Assembly: GCA_047623825.1 (NCBI GenBank)
Contig: JBLHOS010000005.1
Span: forward strand, 1 to 62,655
Source of the DNA: JBLHOS01 sp047623825
GTDB lineage: Bacteria > Pseudomonadota > Alphaproteobacteria > Rhodobacterales > Rhodobacteraceae
Length of the DNA: 62,655 bases
Direction of reading: 5' to 3'
Shown here: positions 17,732 through 27,468 of the stretch, piece after piece
Layout of the letters: the number at the start of each line of letters is the position of its first letter
Position numbering within the stretch: the stretch's first letter is position 1
Made by a program: the position numbers and the translations under genes
Notes under the pieces: model-generated
What the model was told of the DNA's origin: nothing
Seen by the model: the letters and a program-made list of their open reading frames with translations, nothing else
Databases searched by the model: none

Positions 17732-18295
17732 ATGTCCAGTGATCTACGGCTTTTCTTAAGTCAACTTTTCACGCAACCCCTACAAATTGTGGCACTCGCC
17801 CCCTCGTCTGAGGCCTTGGCCCGAGAGATGGCAGTGACTTTGGATCCAGCGGCGGGTCCAGTCATTGAACTGGGCGCCGGTACTGGCAAGATCACCCGTG
17901 CAATATTGGCACGCGGTGTGCCGCCTCAAGACATTCATGCAATAGAGATGAACCCGGTCTTTTGCGACCGGCTGCGTATGATGTTCCCGGGCATCAATGT
18001 CTATCAATGCTCTGCCGTAGAGATCGCGACCCTGCCCGTCCAGAACGCGCAGGCCGTGATCTCTGGTCTGCCACTGTTGTCGATGCCCCATAATCTGCAA
18101 GAGGCTATTCTGCGTGGCACATATGCCTGTATGCGTCCCGGTGGCAAGTTTGTGCAGTTCACATATGGACCGACACCACCCGTGAATGAAGCGCTGCGTC
18201 TGACCCTTAATCTAAGTTGGAAAATCAGCCGCAAGGTCTGGAATAATTTACCCCCCGCGCGGGTTTACCGGTTTGCAAAAGAGGCTGCACTTTAG
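17732..18295 (+). CDS. SAM-dependent phospholipid N-methyltransferase-like protein
   Basis: A 187-residue class I methyltransferase. The SAM motif is VIELGAGTGKITRAIL and the acidic strand end is IHAIEMNPVF. The post-I region VISGLPLLSMP fits the PmtA-like family, which methylates phosphatidylethanolamine toward phosphatidylcholine, though rRNA methylases of similar fold are possible. No partner gene is obvious. Confidence 0.8.
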   Translation: MSSDLRLFLSQLFTQPLQIVALAPSSEALAREMAVTLDPAAGPVIELGAGTGKITRAILARGVPPQDIHAIEMNPVFCDRLRMMFPGINVYQCSAVEIATLPVQNAQAVISGLPLLSMPHNLQEAILRGTYACMRPGGKFVQFTYGPTPPVNEALRLTLNLSWKISRKVWNNLPPARVYRFAKEAAL

Positions 18296-18375
18296 ATATT
18301 TTTCGTGCGCTGTTGCTTGCGAGCACCCGCACCGCCCGCTAAAACGCATCCAACAGATACCCGAAGGAGCGCGCG

Positions 18376-19767
18376 ATGACTGCCACACGCACAGAGACCG
18401 ACAGCTTTGGCCCGTTGGAGGTTCCAGCAGACAAATATTGGGGCGCGCAGACCCAACGCTCTATCTTGAACTTTCCGATAGGGTGGGAGAAGCAGCCCAT
18501 CGCAATCGTCCGCGCGCTAGGCGTGATCAAACGTGCCTGCGCTGAGGCCAATAAAGCCAGCGGCAGTCTGGACGCCAAGCGTGCTGACGCCATCATTGCC
18601 GCCGCGCAAGAAGTGATCGACGGCAAATGGGACGACAACTTTCCCTTGGTCGTGTGGCAGACCGGTTCTGGCACTCAATCCAACATGAACGCCAATGAAG
18701 TTATCGCGAACCGTGCAATCGAAATGTTAGGCGGCGTAATTGGCTCCAAGACACCTGTTCACCCCAACGATCACTGCAATATGGGCCAGTCGTCAAACGA
18801 CACATTCCCAACGGCGATGCATATCTCAGCTGCCGTGACCGCACATGTTATTCTGATCCCAGGATTGGAGAAACTTCACGCGGCATTACAGGCGAAAGTT
18901 GTCGAATTTGACGGCATCATCAAGATTGGGCGGACCCATACCCAAGACGCCACACCGCTGACGCTGGCGCAAGAATTCTCAGGCTATACCCATCAAGTTG
19001 CTATGGGAATTGCACGGGTAAAAACATCTTTGGGTCACATCTATGAGCTGGCACAAGGTGGCACCGCAGTCGGGACTGGCCTGAACTCCCCCATCGGTTG
19101 GGGAGAAGAAGTCGCGGCAAATATGGCGCGCATCACTGGCCTGCCCTTTATCACAGCCCCCAATAAGTTTGAGGCCCTTGCCGCCCACGACGCCATGGTC
19201 GAGATCTCAGGTTCGCTAAAGACAGTCGCGGCGTCCCTTTTCAAAATCGCTAATGACATTCGTTTACTAGGTTCTGGCCCGCGTTGCGGATTGGGCGAAT
19301 TACAGTTACCTGAGAATGAGCCAGGCTCCTCGATCATGCCGGGCAAGGTCAACCCAACCCAGTGTGAAGCACTGACTCAGGTTTGCGTTCACGTCATGGG
19401 CAACGACGCTGCAGTCGGATTTGCGGGCTCCCAAGGACATTTTGAATTGAATGTTTATAAGCCAATGATGGCCTATAACGTATTGCAATCCATGCAGCTT
19501 TTGGGTGACGCGTCGTCCGCATTTACCGACAATTGCATCGTCGGCATTCAGGCTGACAGGGAGCGGATTGAAAAGCTGATGCGCGAAAGCCTGATGCTGG
19601 TCACGGCCCTTGCCCCTGAGATCGGGTATGACAATGCGACCAAGGTTGCGAAAACGGCTCATAAAAATGGAACAACCCTGAAACAAGAGGCGATCGCCCT
19701 TGGATTTGTCGACGCAGAAACGTTTGATCGCGTTGTGCGTCCAGAGCAGATGATCGGCCCTAAATGA
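18376..19767 (+). CDS. fumC: Fumarate hydratase, class II
   Basis: A 463-residue TCA-cycle enzyme that converts fumarate to malate. The N-terminal ERETDSFG-type start (RTETDSFGPLEVPADKYWGA), the SSNDTFPTAMH stretch and the signature GSSIMPGKVNPTQCEA with the catalytic Ser loop are present. GAAGGAG precedes the ATG. The stop overlaps the ATG of the next small gene (ATGA). Confidence 0.96.
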   Translation: MTATRTETDSFGPLEVPADKYWGAQTQRSILNFPIGWEKQPIAIVRALGVIKRACAEANKASGSLDAKRADAIIAAAQEVIDGKWDDNFPLVVWQTGSGTQSNMNANEVIANRAIEMLGGVIGSKTPVHPNDHCNMGQSSNDTFPTAMHISAAVTAHVILIPGLEKLHAALQAKVVEFDGIIKIGRTHTQDATPLTLAQEFSGYTHQVAMGIARVKTSLGHIYELAQGGTAVGTGLNSPIGWGEEVAANMARITGLPFITAPNKFEALAAHDAMVEISGSLKTVAASLFKIANDIRLLGSGPRCGLGELQLPENEPGSSIMPGKVNPTQCEALTQVCVHVMGNDAAVGFAGSQGHFELNVYKPMMAYNVLQSMQLLGDASSAFTDNCIVGIQADRERIEKLMRESLMLVTALAPEIGYDNATKVAKTAHKNGTTLKQEAIALGFVDAETFDRVVRPEQMIGPK

Positions 19768-19943
19768 GCGATCCAGTTAATCTAAACCATATCCGCAAAG
19801 ACCGCACGCGGGCTGACGAAAAACAACAGGCCGACGCCAACGCACTACGCCATGGTTTAACCAAGGCACAGCGGCTTCTTGAGGCGGCGAAAGATGAAAA
19901 AGCCCGCAAGTTGCTGGACCAACATCATTTTGACGACGAATGA
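19764..19943 (+). CDS. Small DUF4169-like protein
   Basis: A 59-residue charged protein starting MSDPVNLNHIRKDRTRADEK and ending LLDQHHFDDE. Its ATG overlaps the fumC stop by four bases and its stop overlaps the next ATG by four bases, so all three are translationally coupled. It resembles DUF4169 proteins, which sit after fumC in related genomes. It is predicted to be mainly helical; function unknown. Confidence 0.82.
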   Translation: MSDPVNLNHIRKDRTRADEKQQADANALRHGLTKAQRLLEAAKDEKARKLLDQHHFDDE

Positions 19944-20155
19944 CGGCGCGGCCCCGCAAACGATCTGTGACCCTGCGGGGCCATCGCACCAGCGTTTCGC
20001 TCGAAGATCCGTTTTGGCATGCATTTCAAGATATTGCTGTGGCGCGCGGTATCTCTATTAATGAATTGGCAGCAGAAATAGACGGTGCGCGCGGCGTTGA
20101 AAGCGGTCTGGCATCAGCCATCAGGGTCTATGTGTTCGAGACGCTGCGTGGCTAA
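19940..20155 (+). CDS. Ribbon-helix-helix domain protein
   Basis: A 71-residue basic protein. The sequence KRSVTLRGHRTSVSLEDPFW followed by FQDIAVARGISINELAAEI fits a ribbon-helix-helix fold (beta strand with alternating residues, then two helices), as in small DNA-binding regulators. It overlaps the DUF4169 stop (ATGA). Its target is unknown; linkage with fumC suggests a housekeeping role. It converges with the P450 gene 10 bases away. Confidence 0.82.
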   Translation: MTARPRKRSVTLRGHRTSVSLEDPFWHAFQDIAVARGISINELAAEIDGARGVESGLASAIRVYVFETLRG

Positions 20156-20165
20156 CGCTCGGCGC

Positions 20166-21509
20166 CTAACGGTTTGAGACCTTGAGCCAGATCCCATCGC
20201 GCGCGCGCACTGTCAGATGCGCCACCGGGACCGGCACCTTGCCTTCAATCAGTTCAAACCGGAATTTCTTTAGCAGCATCGATAGGACCAATGGCCCTTC
20301 GACCATCGCAAAGCCTGCGCCAGGACAAACCCGCGCACCAGTCGAGAACGGGATGTAGGCTTCGCGCTGACAGCTTTTGCCATTTTCAGTTTGCCACCGG
20401 CCCGGATCAAATCCGTCGGGATCATCCCACAAGCGCGATTGGCGGTGCAGGTGCCACGGTGAAATGACGATCTGGCTACCAACCGGGACATCCCTATCGC
20501 GAAACGTCTCATGTCTGGTGGTTTCACGCACCATCATCGGCACCGGTGGGTAAAGCCGCAGCGCCTCGCGAAATACATCACGGCTGAGCTTGAGTTTGGA
20601 CATGATGGCAAAATCACACACGTCCAGAACCTGTGCCTCGGCGGCCACGCGGTCCTGCCAATCGGGAAATTGCGCCAACAGATACAGCGCCCATGACAGC
20701 GCCGAGGCGCTGGTCTCATGCCCGGCCAAAAAGAAGATCGCAACTTGGTCAACCATCTCATCGGTGCTGAAGGTCTGACCTGTTTGGGGATCCGCCGCGG
20801 TCATAATCTTGGTCGCCAGATCGTCGGGGGCCGTGCCTTGGGCAATCGCCTCCATCCGCTCTGTTGTCAGACGGGTAATCAGGCCCCGTATGACCTTGGC
20901 CGCCGCCTTGGTCTTGCGACGATGGCCGCGTGGGATCCAACTTGGCATCGGTACGAAGGCGGCGATGTTCAAAATCGGCTGCGTCCGCTGATAGGTGCGA
21001 AACTCGGTAAAGACCTCGGCTGCGGTCTCATGCTCAATCGGGATCGAGAACAGCGTGCGGAAAATCACGTCGGCGGCAGCATGGCTCATCTGCGCCTCAA
21101 TCTCCTGCTCTTCATCGTTCATCCGCGCGCAGGCGGCCTTGGCCGCGTCCCACATCGCAGGAAACGTATCGCGCAGGCGCCCGCCCTCAAATGCCGGATC
21201 AATAATCCGCCTCTGGCGTTTCCATGTTTCGCCATTAGTCAAAAACACCGAATTGCCCAGAAGCGGACGCAGACCTTCACCAATCCGGTCCGATTTCGGA
21301 AACGCGTCTGGTCTCTGTTTCAGGACGGTCGCGATGAGATCAGGTTGGTTGATCAGATAAGACCGAAAGAACGGCGTCCGAAACTCCGCCATCCAAGCCC
21401 GGTATAGCCGTGCGGGCTGTGCCGATAGGATATCTTGCCGGAAAAGCCGCAAGTAGCGCAGCAATGAAACTTTATCGGCACGTGCGGTGGGTTTTGGGGG
21501 ATGCATCAC
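20166..21509 (-). CDS. Cytochrome P450
   Basis: A 447-residue haem monooxygenase. The I-helix oxygen motif is FLAGHETSASALSW, the K-helix ExxR is REALRLYPPVP and the haem loop is FSTGARVCPGAGFA with ligand Cys395. There is no N-terminal membrane anchor, so it is soluble. It overlaps the stop of the upstream hydrolase gene by four bases, so the two are coupled. Substrate is unknown and no ferredoxin partner lies nearby. Confidence 0.94.
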   Translation of the reverse strand: MMHPPKPTARADKVSLLRYLRLFRQDILSAQPARLYRAWMAEFRTPFFRSYLINQPDLIATVLKQRPDAFPKSDRIGEGLRPLLGNSVFLTNGETWKRQRRIIDPAFEGGRLRDTFPAMWDAAKAACARMNDEEQEIEAQMSHAAADVIFRTLFSIPIEHETAAEVFTEFRTYQRTQPILNIAAFVPMPSWIPRGHRRKTKAAAKVIRGLITRLTTERMEAIAQGTAPDDLATKIMTAADPQTGQTFSTDEMVDQVAIFFLAGHETSASALSWALYLLAQFPDWQDRVAAEAQVLDVCDFAIMSKLKLSRDVFREALRLYPPVPMMVRETTRHETFRDRDVPVGSQIVISPWHLHRQSRLWDDPDGFDPGRWQTENGKSCQREAYIPFSTGARVCPGAGFAMVEGPLVLSMLLKKFRFELIEGKVPVPVAHLTVRARDGIWLKVSNR

Positions 21510-22765
21510 GCAACGCCCTGGTAGCGGTTGACCGGAGTTTCTATTCGGCTTTTGGAGGGCGCACGGCCACGGTACCGGTCAGCCAAAGTTTCTGGCCCAG
21601 CGGTGATCTGAAAGTAGTCATAGTCGCGCGGCCGATCAAACGCGTTGAGGTATTGGAAATGCACCTCAAACAGTCGCCATTTCAGCGCAGACCATGCCGC
21701 AGGGCTTAGGGTTTGGCTAAAGGCCGCAGAAAATACCAAAGGCCAGCGTTTGTTTGGTGGGGCAACGCCCGAAACTGACACGGGATCACACAGTGCAAAG
21801 GCGCAGCCGTCCCCCGGTGCCGTCACATCGACCCATGTGATCTGGTCACTGGCCGAAAGATAGGCCAGATCGGCGCGTAACCTGTAGGCTTTTGGCAAAA
21901 ATGACACCATAGGCACCACCTGCCCCAAGGACAAAAACGACAACTCTGGACCACCTTTTGGCATGCAGTCGCCGCGCAACAAATCAGACAGAACAGAAAT
22001 CGCCAGATGCGCACCAGATGAATGCCCGACGACTAGCACTTCATCAAGATCGGCATCCTGCAGAGCGCGTCCGATATGGTCGGCAAACAGCGCCATGCGC
22101 TCCTCAAGCTCAGGCGGGTTGGCGCCACCAAAACGCGCCGAGAACGAATAATCATGCATCAGATAATATGCCAAAAACCGGCTATCGAGCGATTTGAACC
22201 ATCGTAGCAGCGCGTTTCCTGTCGCCAAACCCACAGCCCAAGAGATACCGATGATCAATCGATCTGACCCCAAGGCGATCTGTGCACCCAACCACTGGCA
22301 CAATGTAGCCACGCTCCAAATTAGCAGCAATGCGACCAAAAGCTGCCCCAACAGCATCGCGACCGGATAGAGCGCTGCAATAACCGGCCCTTTGCGCAAC
22401 CGCATCAGCCGAAACAGCGCACCTGTCGAAATGTAGGTCCACGCGGTGTGGGCCAGTTGAAGATAGGTCGCCATGATCCCGTGCTGCATCGACCCCTGAA
22501 CAATATCGGACCAGATCAGCACCTCGACATCAGCCTGGGTCTGGACGCCATCGATCTGGGTGGTGACGTGCCAACCATAGGGGGCGTCGTCCACGACCGG
22601 ATGCGCGGTCAGCCCTATCTCATAGCCGCTAATCGCCGCCTGTTTCAGCCCTTCGCGGCGATAGCGTTCGCGGTAGCGGCGCGGCGGCACAGGATCATAG
22701 CCGGGGATGTATATCACCCGGCGACGCCTCACGATTTTCCCGGTTTGGTGATCTTGGTCGTCCAT
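21506..22765 (-). CDS. Membrane-anchored alpha/beta-hydrolase-like protein
   Basis: A 419-residue protein from the chosen ATG, which has AGGGG close upstream (an in-frame ATG at 22795 also exists). The early VIYIPGYDPVPPRRYRERY is a hydrolase-like strand and loop. Two or three hydrophobic segments occur in the middle (about residues 120-195). The nucleophile elbow is VVGHSSGAHLAISVL (GxSxG), and a Gly-rich DYSFSARFGGANPPELEERM precedes it. I infer an esterase or lipase fold on the inner membrane, coupled to the P450. The product family is not one I can name. Confidence 0.72.
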   Translation of the reverse strand: MDDQDHQTGKIVRRRRVIYIPGYDPVPPRRYRERYRREGLKQAAISGYEIGLTAHPVVDDAPYGWHVTTQIDGVQTQADVEVLIWSDIVQGSMQHGIMATYLQLAHTAWTYISTGALFRLMRLRKGPVIAALYPVAMLLGQLLVALLLIWSVATLCQWLGAQIALGSDRLIIGISWAVGLATGNALLRWFKSLDSRFLAYYLMHDYSFSARFGGANPPELEERMALFADHIGRALQDADLDEVLVVGHSSGAHLAISVLSDLLRGDCMPKGGPELSFLSLGQVVPMVSFLPKAYRLRADLAYLSASDQITWVDVTAPGDGCAFALCDPVSVSGVAPPNKRWPLVFSAAFSQTLSPAAWSALKWRLFEVHFQYLNAFDRPRDYDYFQITAGPETLADRYRGRAPSKSRIETPVNRYQGVA

Positions 22766-22807
22766 GGCGCCCCTAATACCACGCAATTTGGACAAGCTTA
22801 TGGCAGA

Positions 22808-23560
22808 TTAACCCAGAAGGCCAAGGGTTGGGAACCTTTCCAGCAACCAAAACGAAAACGTCGAGAAACCGCCGGTTAACAATGCTGTACCCACAGCAAT
22901 CAACAACACACCCATCACACGCTCAATTGCTTTCATGTGACGTTTAAGACGGGTCATCACACTCATCGCACGCTCTATGAACATTGCGGCTAGAATGAAT
23001 GGTAGGCCCAAACCAATCGCATAGATCCCCAGCAACGCTGTCCCGCGCTGAACACTGCTTTCGGTTGCGGCAATGCTAAGAATAGCGCCCAGTTGCGGGC
23101 CGATGCAGGGCGTCCAGCCAAACGCAAACGCAAGCCCCAAAACATAGGCACCAAAGGCAGATCCGCCCTGATCACCGGCGTCCATTCGCGCCTCTTGGTC
23201 CAAAATCCTGATCCGAAAAACCCCCAGAAAATGCAAGCCAAATATGATGACGACTGCCCCAGAGATTTGCGATAGAAGGACTTGATTTTGCAAGAAAAAT
23301 TGCCCAAACAATGATGCCGTGAAGCCCAATAACAAAAACACCGTGGACAGACCAAGAACAAAGAATAAAGCCGCCGTTACCGCCTTGCGGCGACCGGTCC
23401 CCGTCTCTTTCATTTCGTTCATTGAGATGCCGCCCATATACGCCAGATAGGGCGGCACAATCGGCAGCACGCAAGGGCTAACAAAGCTCAGTATCCCAGC
23501 AGTCAGGGCCACCAGCATGGCGGGCACAAGGCTCGCATCAAAAAGGTCAATTCCAAACAT
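22808..23560 (-). CDS. ccdA: CcdA cytochrome c biogenesis / thiol-disulfide membrane protein
   Basis: A 250-residue protein with about six hydrophobic segments. The two conserved cysteines are in SFVSPCVLPIVPPYLAYMGG (Cys30) and FGWTPCIGPQLGA. CcdA carries reducing power across the membrane for cytochrome c maturation or periplasmic thioredoxins. It is followed 42 bases on by the hydrolase gene on the same strand. It diverges from the TusA-like gene. Confidence 0.92.
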   Translation of the reverse strand: MFGIDLFDASLVPAMLVALTAGILSFVSPCVLPIVPPYLAYMGGISMNEMKETGTGRRKAVTAALFFVLGLSTVFLLLGFTASLFGQFFLQNQVLLSQISGAVVIIFGLHFLGVFRIRILDQEARMDAGDQGGSAFGAYVLGLAFAFGWTPCIGPQLGAILSIAATESSVQRGTALLGIYAIGLGLPFILAAMFIERAMSVMTRLKRHMKAIERVMGVLLIAVGTALLTGGFSTFSFWLLERFPTLGLLG

Positions 23561-23657
23561 ACATTAGTACTTAACCGGACTGAAGCTGCGCGTCACCTAG
23601 CAGACCGCTCACATTCGCGTGGACAGCCGGATATTTTGGACTTAGGTCTGGCTCAGC

Positions 23658-23885
23658 ATGAAATTTGATCTTGATATCGACGCCATCGGGCTGCTGTGCC
23701 CACTACCCGTTTTGCGCCTGCGCAAGCGGATAGCGGCCTTGACCAGCGGCCAAATTGCCCGATTAATCGCGGATGATCCCGCAGCACAGATCGACGTCCC
23801 GCATTTCTGCGCCGAACAAGGCCATATATACTTGGGCAGTGATCCACTGTCCCAAGGCACCGCCTATTTCGTCCAAAAATCCTGA
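23658..23885 (+). CDS. TusA-family sulfurtransferase
   Basis: A 75-residue protein with the sulfur-carrier motif LLCPLPVLRLRK (Cys14). TusA-like proteins pass persulfide sulfur in tRNA thiolation, molybdenum cofactor or sulfur oxidation. It stands alone and diverges from ccdA, which also handles thiols. It converges with the large oxidoreductase gene four bases away. Confidence 0.9.
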   Translation: MKFDLDIDAIGLLCPLPVLRLRKRIAALTSGQIARLIADDPAAQIDVPHFCAEQGHIYLGSDPLSQGTAYFVQKS

Positions 23886-23889
23886 ACGC

Positions 23890-26800
23890 TTATTCAGCGG
23901 CCTGTGCAAACGGTGCGCTGCCGGCGCGGAACGCGGTCAACAATTCCTCGCGGCGTTTGGCGGCAGCGTTAACATTTGCCTGTTTGACGGGGCCAAAGCC
24001 ACGGATCTGCAGGGGTAATTCGGCCAGCGCAATGGCAGGTGCCATCCGGTCAGCTGTCAGATCGCGCAGAACCTCCGCCATGTCAGCCTCATATTGCTTG
24101 ATCAACGCGCGTTCCATCCGCCGCTCAGCCGAATAGCCGAACGGGTCAAAAGGGGTACCCCGCAGCCGCTTACCCTTGGACAGCGGACCAAATAGACGGC
24201 CAATCCACGCACCAAACTGGCGTTTCTTGGGTCGGCCCTGCGTGTCTGTTCCCGGCAGCATTGGGGGGGCCAGATGATAGCTTAGCTTAAGATCGCCATC
24301 AAATTCCGTGCGCGCCTTGGCCTCGGTATCTTTGTGCAGCCGAGCGACCTCATACTCGTCTTTGTACGACAACAACTTGTGATAGCCGAGTGTGATTGCC
24401 GCCCGCAGATCGGCCTGTTCCGCCTTATCAACCAGCTTGCGATAGCGATTGGCCAGACGTTTACTTTGATATTGGGTCAGATGATCCATCCGGAACGCAA
24501 TCTTTTGATCTGTGGTTTTGGGCTTTGCGACCACGCTTGGACTTAGGATTTGCTGTGCCTGTTCTGGGTGCACCATGCTCCAACGCCCCAGCTCAAACGC
24601 ATACAAATTCTTTTCGACCGCCGCACCATTTAAGGTTATCGCGGCGCGAAGGGCCTCATGGCTGAGCGGGACAAGCCCACGTTGCCATGCCGCACCAAAC
24701 AGCATCATGTTGGAAAAGATCGAGTCGCCCATCAACGCACGGGCAAGTTCGGTCGCATCGAACATCGCCAATTTGTCTTGAAGACGCGCTTGAAGTGTGA
24801 CCTGCAACTCGTTGCCTGGAATTCGAAATTCGGTATTCCGAGTGAAGTCACCTGTGATGATTTCATGACTATTGACCACAGCCCCGGTATGGCCTTGCGT
24901 CATCAGACCCAAGGTTTTTGAACCTGCCGTAACAACCAGATCACCACCAATAACGGCATCGGCCTCACCGGTAGCGACGCGTATAGCACTGATATCCTGC
25001 GGTTTATTGGCCAGACGGCAATGAATATGAACGGCGCCGCCCTTTTGCGCGAGACCTGCCATTTCCATCATCGCTGCACCTTTACCGTCGATTTGCGCTG
25101 CTTGCGCCAGAACCGCACCAATTGTGACAACGCCGGTGCCACCGACCCCGGTGATCACGACGTTATAAGTCCGCTGGATGCTGGGCAGCGTGGGCATCGG
25201 TAGATCCCCAATTTTAACCGTTGTTGTCGCCTGCTTTTTCACTTTTGCGCCAGAGACCGTCACGAAAGACGGGCAAAAGCCATTGATGCAGCTGAAATCT
25301 TTGTTGCAGGAACTTTGATCGATCGCGCGTTTGCGTCCCAACTCGGTCTCGACCGGTACGATCGAGACGCAGTTGGATTGAACCCCGCAATCGCCGCACC
25401 CTTCGCAGACATCCGTGTTGATGAAAATGCGCTGGTCCGGGTCTGGAAATGTGCCGCGCTTACGCCTGCGGCGTTTCTCTGCGGCACAGGTCTGAACGTA
25501 GACAATCGCACTGACCCCCTCAACAGTTTGCATATGGCGCTGCACGTCCATCAGTTTTGCACGCTCATACCGGCGCAATCCAGATGGAAAGACTGAGAAA
25601 TCGATCTCTTCCTTCTCATCATAGACCAGCGCCACGTCCTTCACGCCCATGGCCAACAATTCACGCGTAATCTGTTGGGCCGTCAGATCACCATCATTTT
25701 GCTGCCCACCAGTCATTGCGACGGCATCATTGAACAATATCTTGTAGGTAATGTTGACGTCCGACATCAATGCAGCACGGATCGCCTGTACGCCTGAGTG
25801 ATTGTAGGTGCCATCGCCGAGGTTCTGGAACAGATGCTTGCGGGTCGAAAATGGCGCCTCACCGGCCCAATTCATGCCTTCGCCGCCCATATGAGTGAAG
25901 CCGGTGGTCTCACGGTCCATCCACTGAACCATATAGTGGCAACCAATACCTGCAGAGCCGCGCGCGCCCTCTGGCAGTTTGGTTGAGGAATTGTGCGGGC
26001 AGCCAGAACAGAAATAGGGCAAGCGTTCTGCCAGATCTTGAGCGTTATCGGCCCGGCGCGCGTTCGCGATCTTGGCAAGTCCAGCCTCGATCCCGTCGGT
26101 GCGGCGATCCTCCTCAATTAAGATATTACCAAGTTTTTCCGCGATCATCAGCGGGTTCAGCGCGTCACGGGTCGGAAACAACTCCTCACCCCGGTTATTT
26201 TGCCAACCATAAACCCGGCGACCTTGGCGATTGTTAAAGATCGCCTCTTTAGCCTGCACCTCGATCAGCTTGCGCTTTTCCTCTACCACAACGATCAGGT
26301 CCAGCCCGTCGGCCCATTCGTTAAAGCTGACCATATCCAGTGGCCATGTCATCGCGACTTTGTAGGTTGTGACACCTAGGCGCTCCGCCTCCGCCTCATC
26401 GATGCCCAGCAGGTCCATCGCATGGACCAGATCCAGCCAATTTTTGCCTGCCGCAACAAAACCGATTTTTGCGCCCGGTTTGCCCCAGACCCGGCGATCT
26501 AGCTTATTTGCACGCCCGAATGCCTCAGCCGCAAATCGTTTATAGTCAATCACGCGCGCCTCTTGGGCGTGCGGCGTATCAATCAAGCGGATGTTCAATC
26601 CACCTTCAGGCATGTTGAACTCTGGCCGCACAATTGAGACGCGGTCTGGATCACCGTCGATGACGCTGGTCACCTCAACGGTGTCCTTCATGGTTTTTAG
26701 ACCAACCCAGACCCCGGCAAATCGGCTAAGGGCATAACCAACAATTCCAAAATCAATGATTTCTTGCACACCCGCAGGTGACAGGATCGGCATATAGGCA

Positions 26801-27294
26801 TCGACCAGTGCCCATTCTGATTGGTGTAGAACGGTAGAGCTTTCACCGGTATGGTCATCGCCCATTGCCATCAGAACACCACCATTTGGCGAAGTGCCAG
26901 CCATGTTTGCATGCTTCATCGGGTCGCCAGAGCGGTCAATTCCGGGACCTTTGCCGTACCAAAGGCCAAAGACACCGTCGAATTTGCCTTCGCCGCGCAA
27001 CTCAGCCTGCTGTGAGCCCCAAAGCGCCGTTGCCGCCAGATCCTCATTCAGACCAAGCTGGAATTTGATGTCAGAGGCCGTCAGCACACGTTCGGCGCGC
27101 TGCATCTGCATGTCGACAGCACCAAGCGGAGATCCGCGGTAGCCTGTTACAAAACCAGCAGTGTTCAGTCCTACCGCCAGATCGCGCGCTTTTTGAACCA
27201 ACATCATGCGAACCAAAGCTTGCGTTCCATTCAACAGGACCGGAGATTTGGTCAAATCAAATCTATCGTTCAATGATACCTTTTGAATGCTCAT
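23890..27294 (-). CDS. Indolepyruvate ferredoxin oxidoreductase (fused)
   Basis: A 1134-residue fusion that oxidatively decarboxylates aryl- or 2-oxoacids to acyl-CoA with ferredoxin as electron acceptor. Domains in order: pyrimidine-binding part (about 1-400), TPP-binding part with CSGCPHNSST and GIGCHYMVQWMD (about 430-620), a cysteine-rich Fe-S segment containing CEGCGDCGVQSNC and CNKDFSCINGFCP (about 650-700), then a gamma-type domain with VVITGVGGTGVVTIGAVLAQ (about 720-910) and a C-terminal extension. No separate ferredoxin gene is beside it. It diverges from the LysR gene across 174 bp. Confidence 0.93.
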   Translation of the reverse strand: MSIQKVSLNDRFDLTKSPVLLNGTQALVRMMLVQKARDLAVGLNTAGFVTGYRGSPLGAVDMQMQRAERVLTASDIKFQLGLNEDLAATALWGSQQAELRGEGKFDGVFGLWYGKGPGIDRSGDPMKHANMAGTSPNGGVLMAMGDDHTGESSTVLHQSEWALVDAYMPILSPAGVQEIIDFGIVGYALSRFAGVWVGLKTMKDTVEVTSVIDGDPDRVSIVRPEFNMPEGGLNIRLIDTPHAQEARVIDYKRFAAEAFGRANKLDRRVWGKPGAKIGFVAAGKNWLDLVHAMDLLGIDEAEAERLGVTTYKVAMTWPLDMVSFNEWADGLDLIVVVEEKRKLIEVQAKEAIFNNRQGRRVYGWQNNRGEELFPTRDALNPLMIAEKLGNILIEEDRRTDGIEAGLAKIANARRADNAQDLAERLPYFCSGCPHNSSTKLPEGARGSAGIGCHYMVQWMDRETTGFTHMGGEGMNWAGEAPFSTRKHLFQNLGDGTYNHSGVQAIRAALMSDVNITYKILFNDAVAMTGGQQNDGDLTAQQITRELLAMGVKDVALVYDEKEEIDFSVFPSGLRRYERAKLMDVQRHMQTVEGVSAIVYVQTCAAEKRRRRKRGTFPDPDQRIFINTDVCEGCGDCGVQSNCVSIVPVETELGRKRAIDQSSCNKDFSCINGFCPSFVTVSGAKVKKQATTTVKIGDLPMPTLPSIQRTYNVVITGVGGTGVVTIGAVLAQAAQIDGKGAAMMEMAGLAQKGGAVHIHCRLANKPQDISAIRVATGEADAVIGGDLVVTAGSKTLGLMTQGHTGAVVNSHEIITGDFTRNTEFRIPGNELQVTLQARLQDKLAMFDATELARALMGDSIFSNMMLFGAAWQRGLVPLSHEALRAAITLNGAAVEKNLYAFELGRWSMVHPEQAQQILSPSVVAKPKTTDQKIAFRMDHLTQYQSKRLANRYRKLVDKAEQADLRAAITLGYHKLLSYKDEYEVARLHKDTEAKARTEFDGDLKLSYHLAPPMLPGTDTQGRPKKRQFGAWIGRLFGPLSKGKRLRGTPFDPFGYSAERRMERALIKQYEADMAEVLRDLTADRMAPAIALAELPLQIRGFGPVKQANVNAAAKRREELLTAFRAGSAPFAQAAE

Positions 27295-27330
27295 GCGTGC
27301 TTACCTCCCATAAACCAACAATTTCATTAT

Positions 27331-27349
27331 AGGTCAAAAAGACTGACCT
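27331..27349. promoter_or_regulatory. Inverted repeat AGGTCA-N7-TGACCT, candidate LysR operator
   Basis: A perfect 6-bp inverted repeat with a seven-base spacer lies 37 bases upstream of the oxidoreductase ATG and 120 bases upstream of the LysR ATG. LysR proteins often bind dyads with a T-N11-A core in such divergent regions. A direct repeat GCGCTTCGT also occurs at 27373 and 27423. Binding by the neighbouring regulator is inferred. Confidence 0.5.
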
Positions 27350-27468
27350 GAAAATACCAAATGATTTATACGGCGCTTCGTACTAGTTTGCATTGTAGGT
27401 TGGGCCGTGTATCTGACCGCAAGCGCTTCGTCTGACTGAGTTTGTAGGCGTAACCAAAGGGATTGGTC

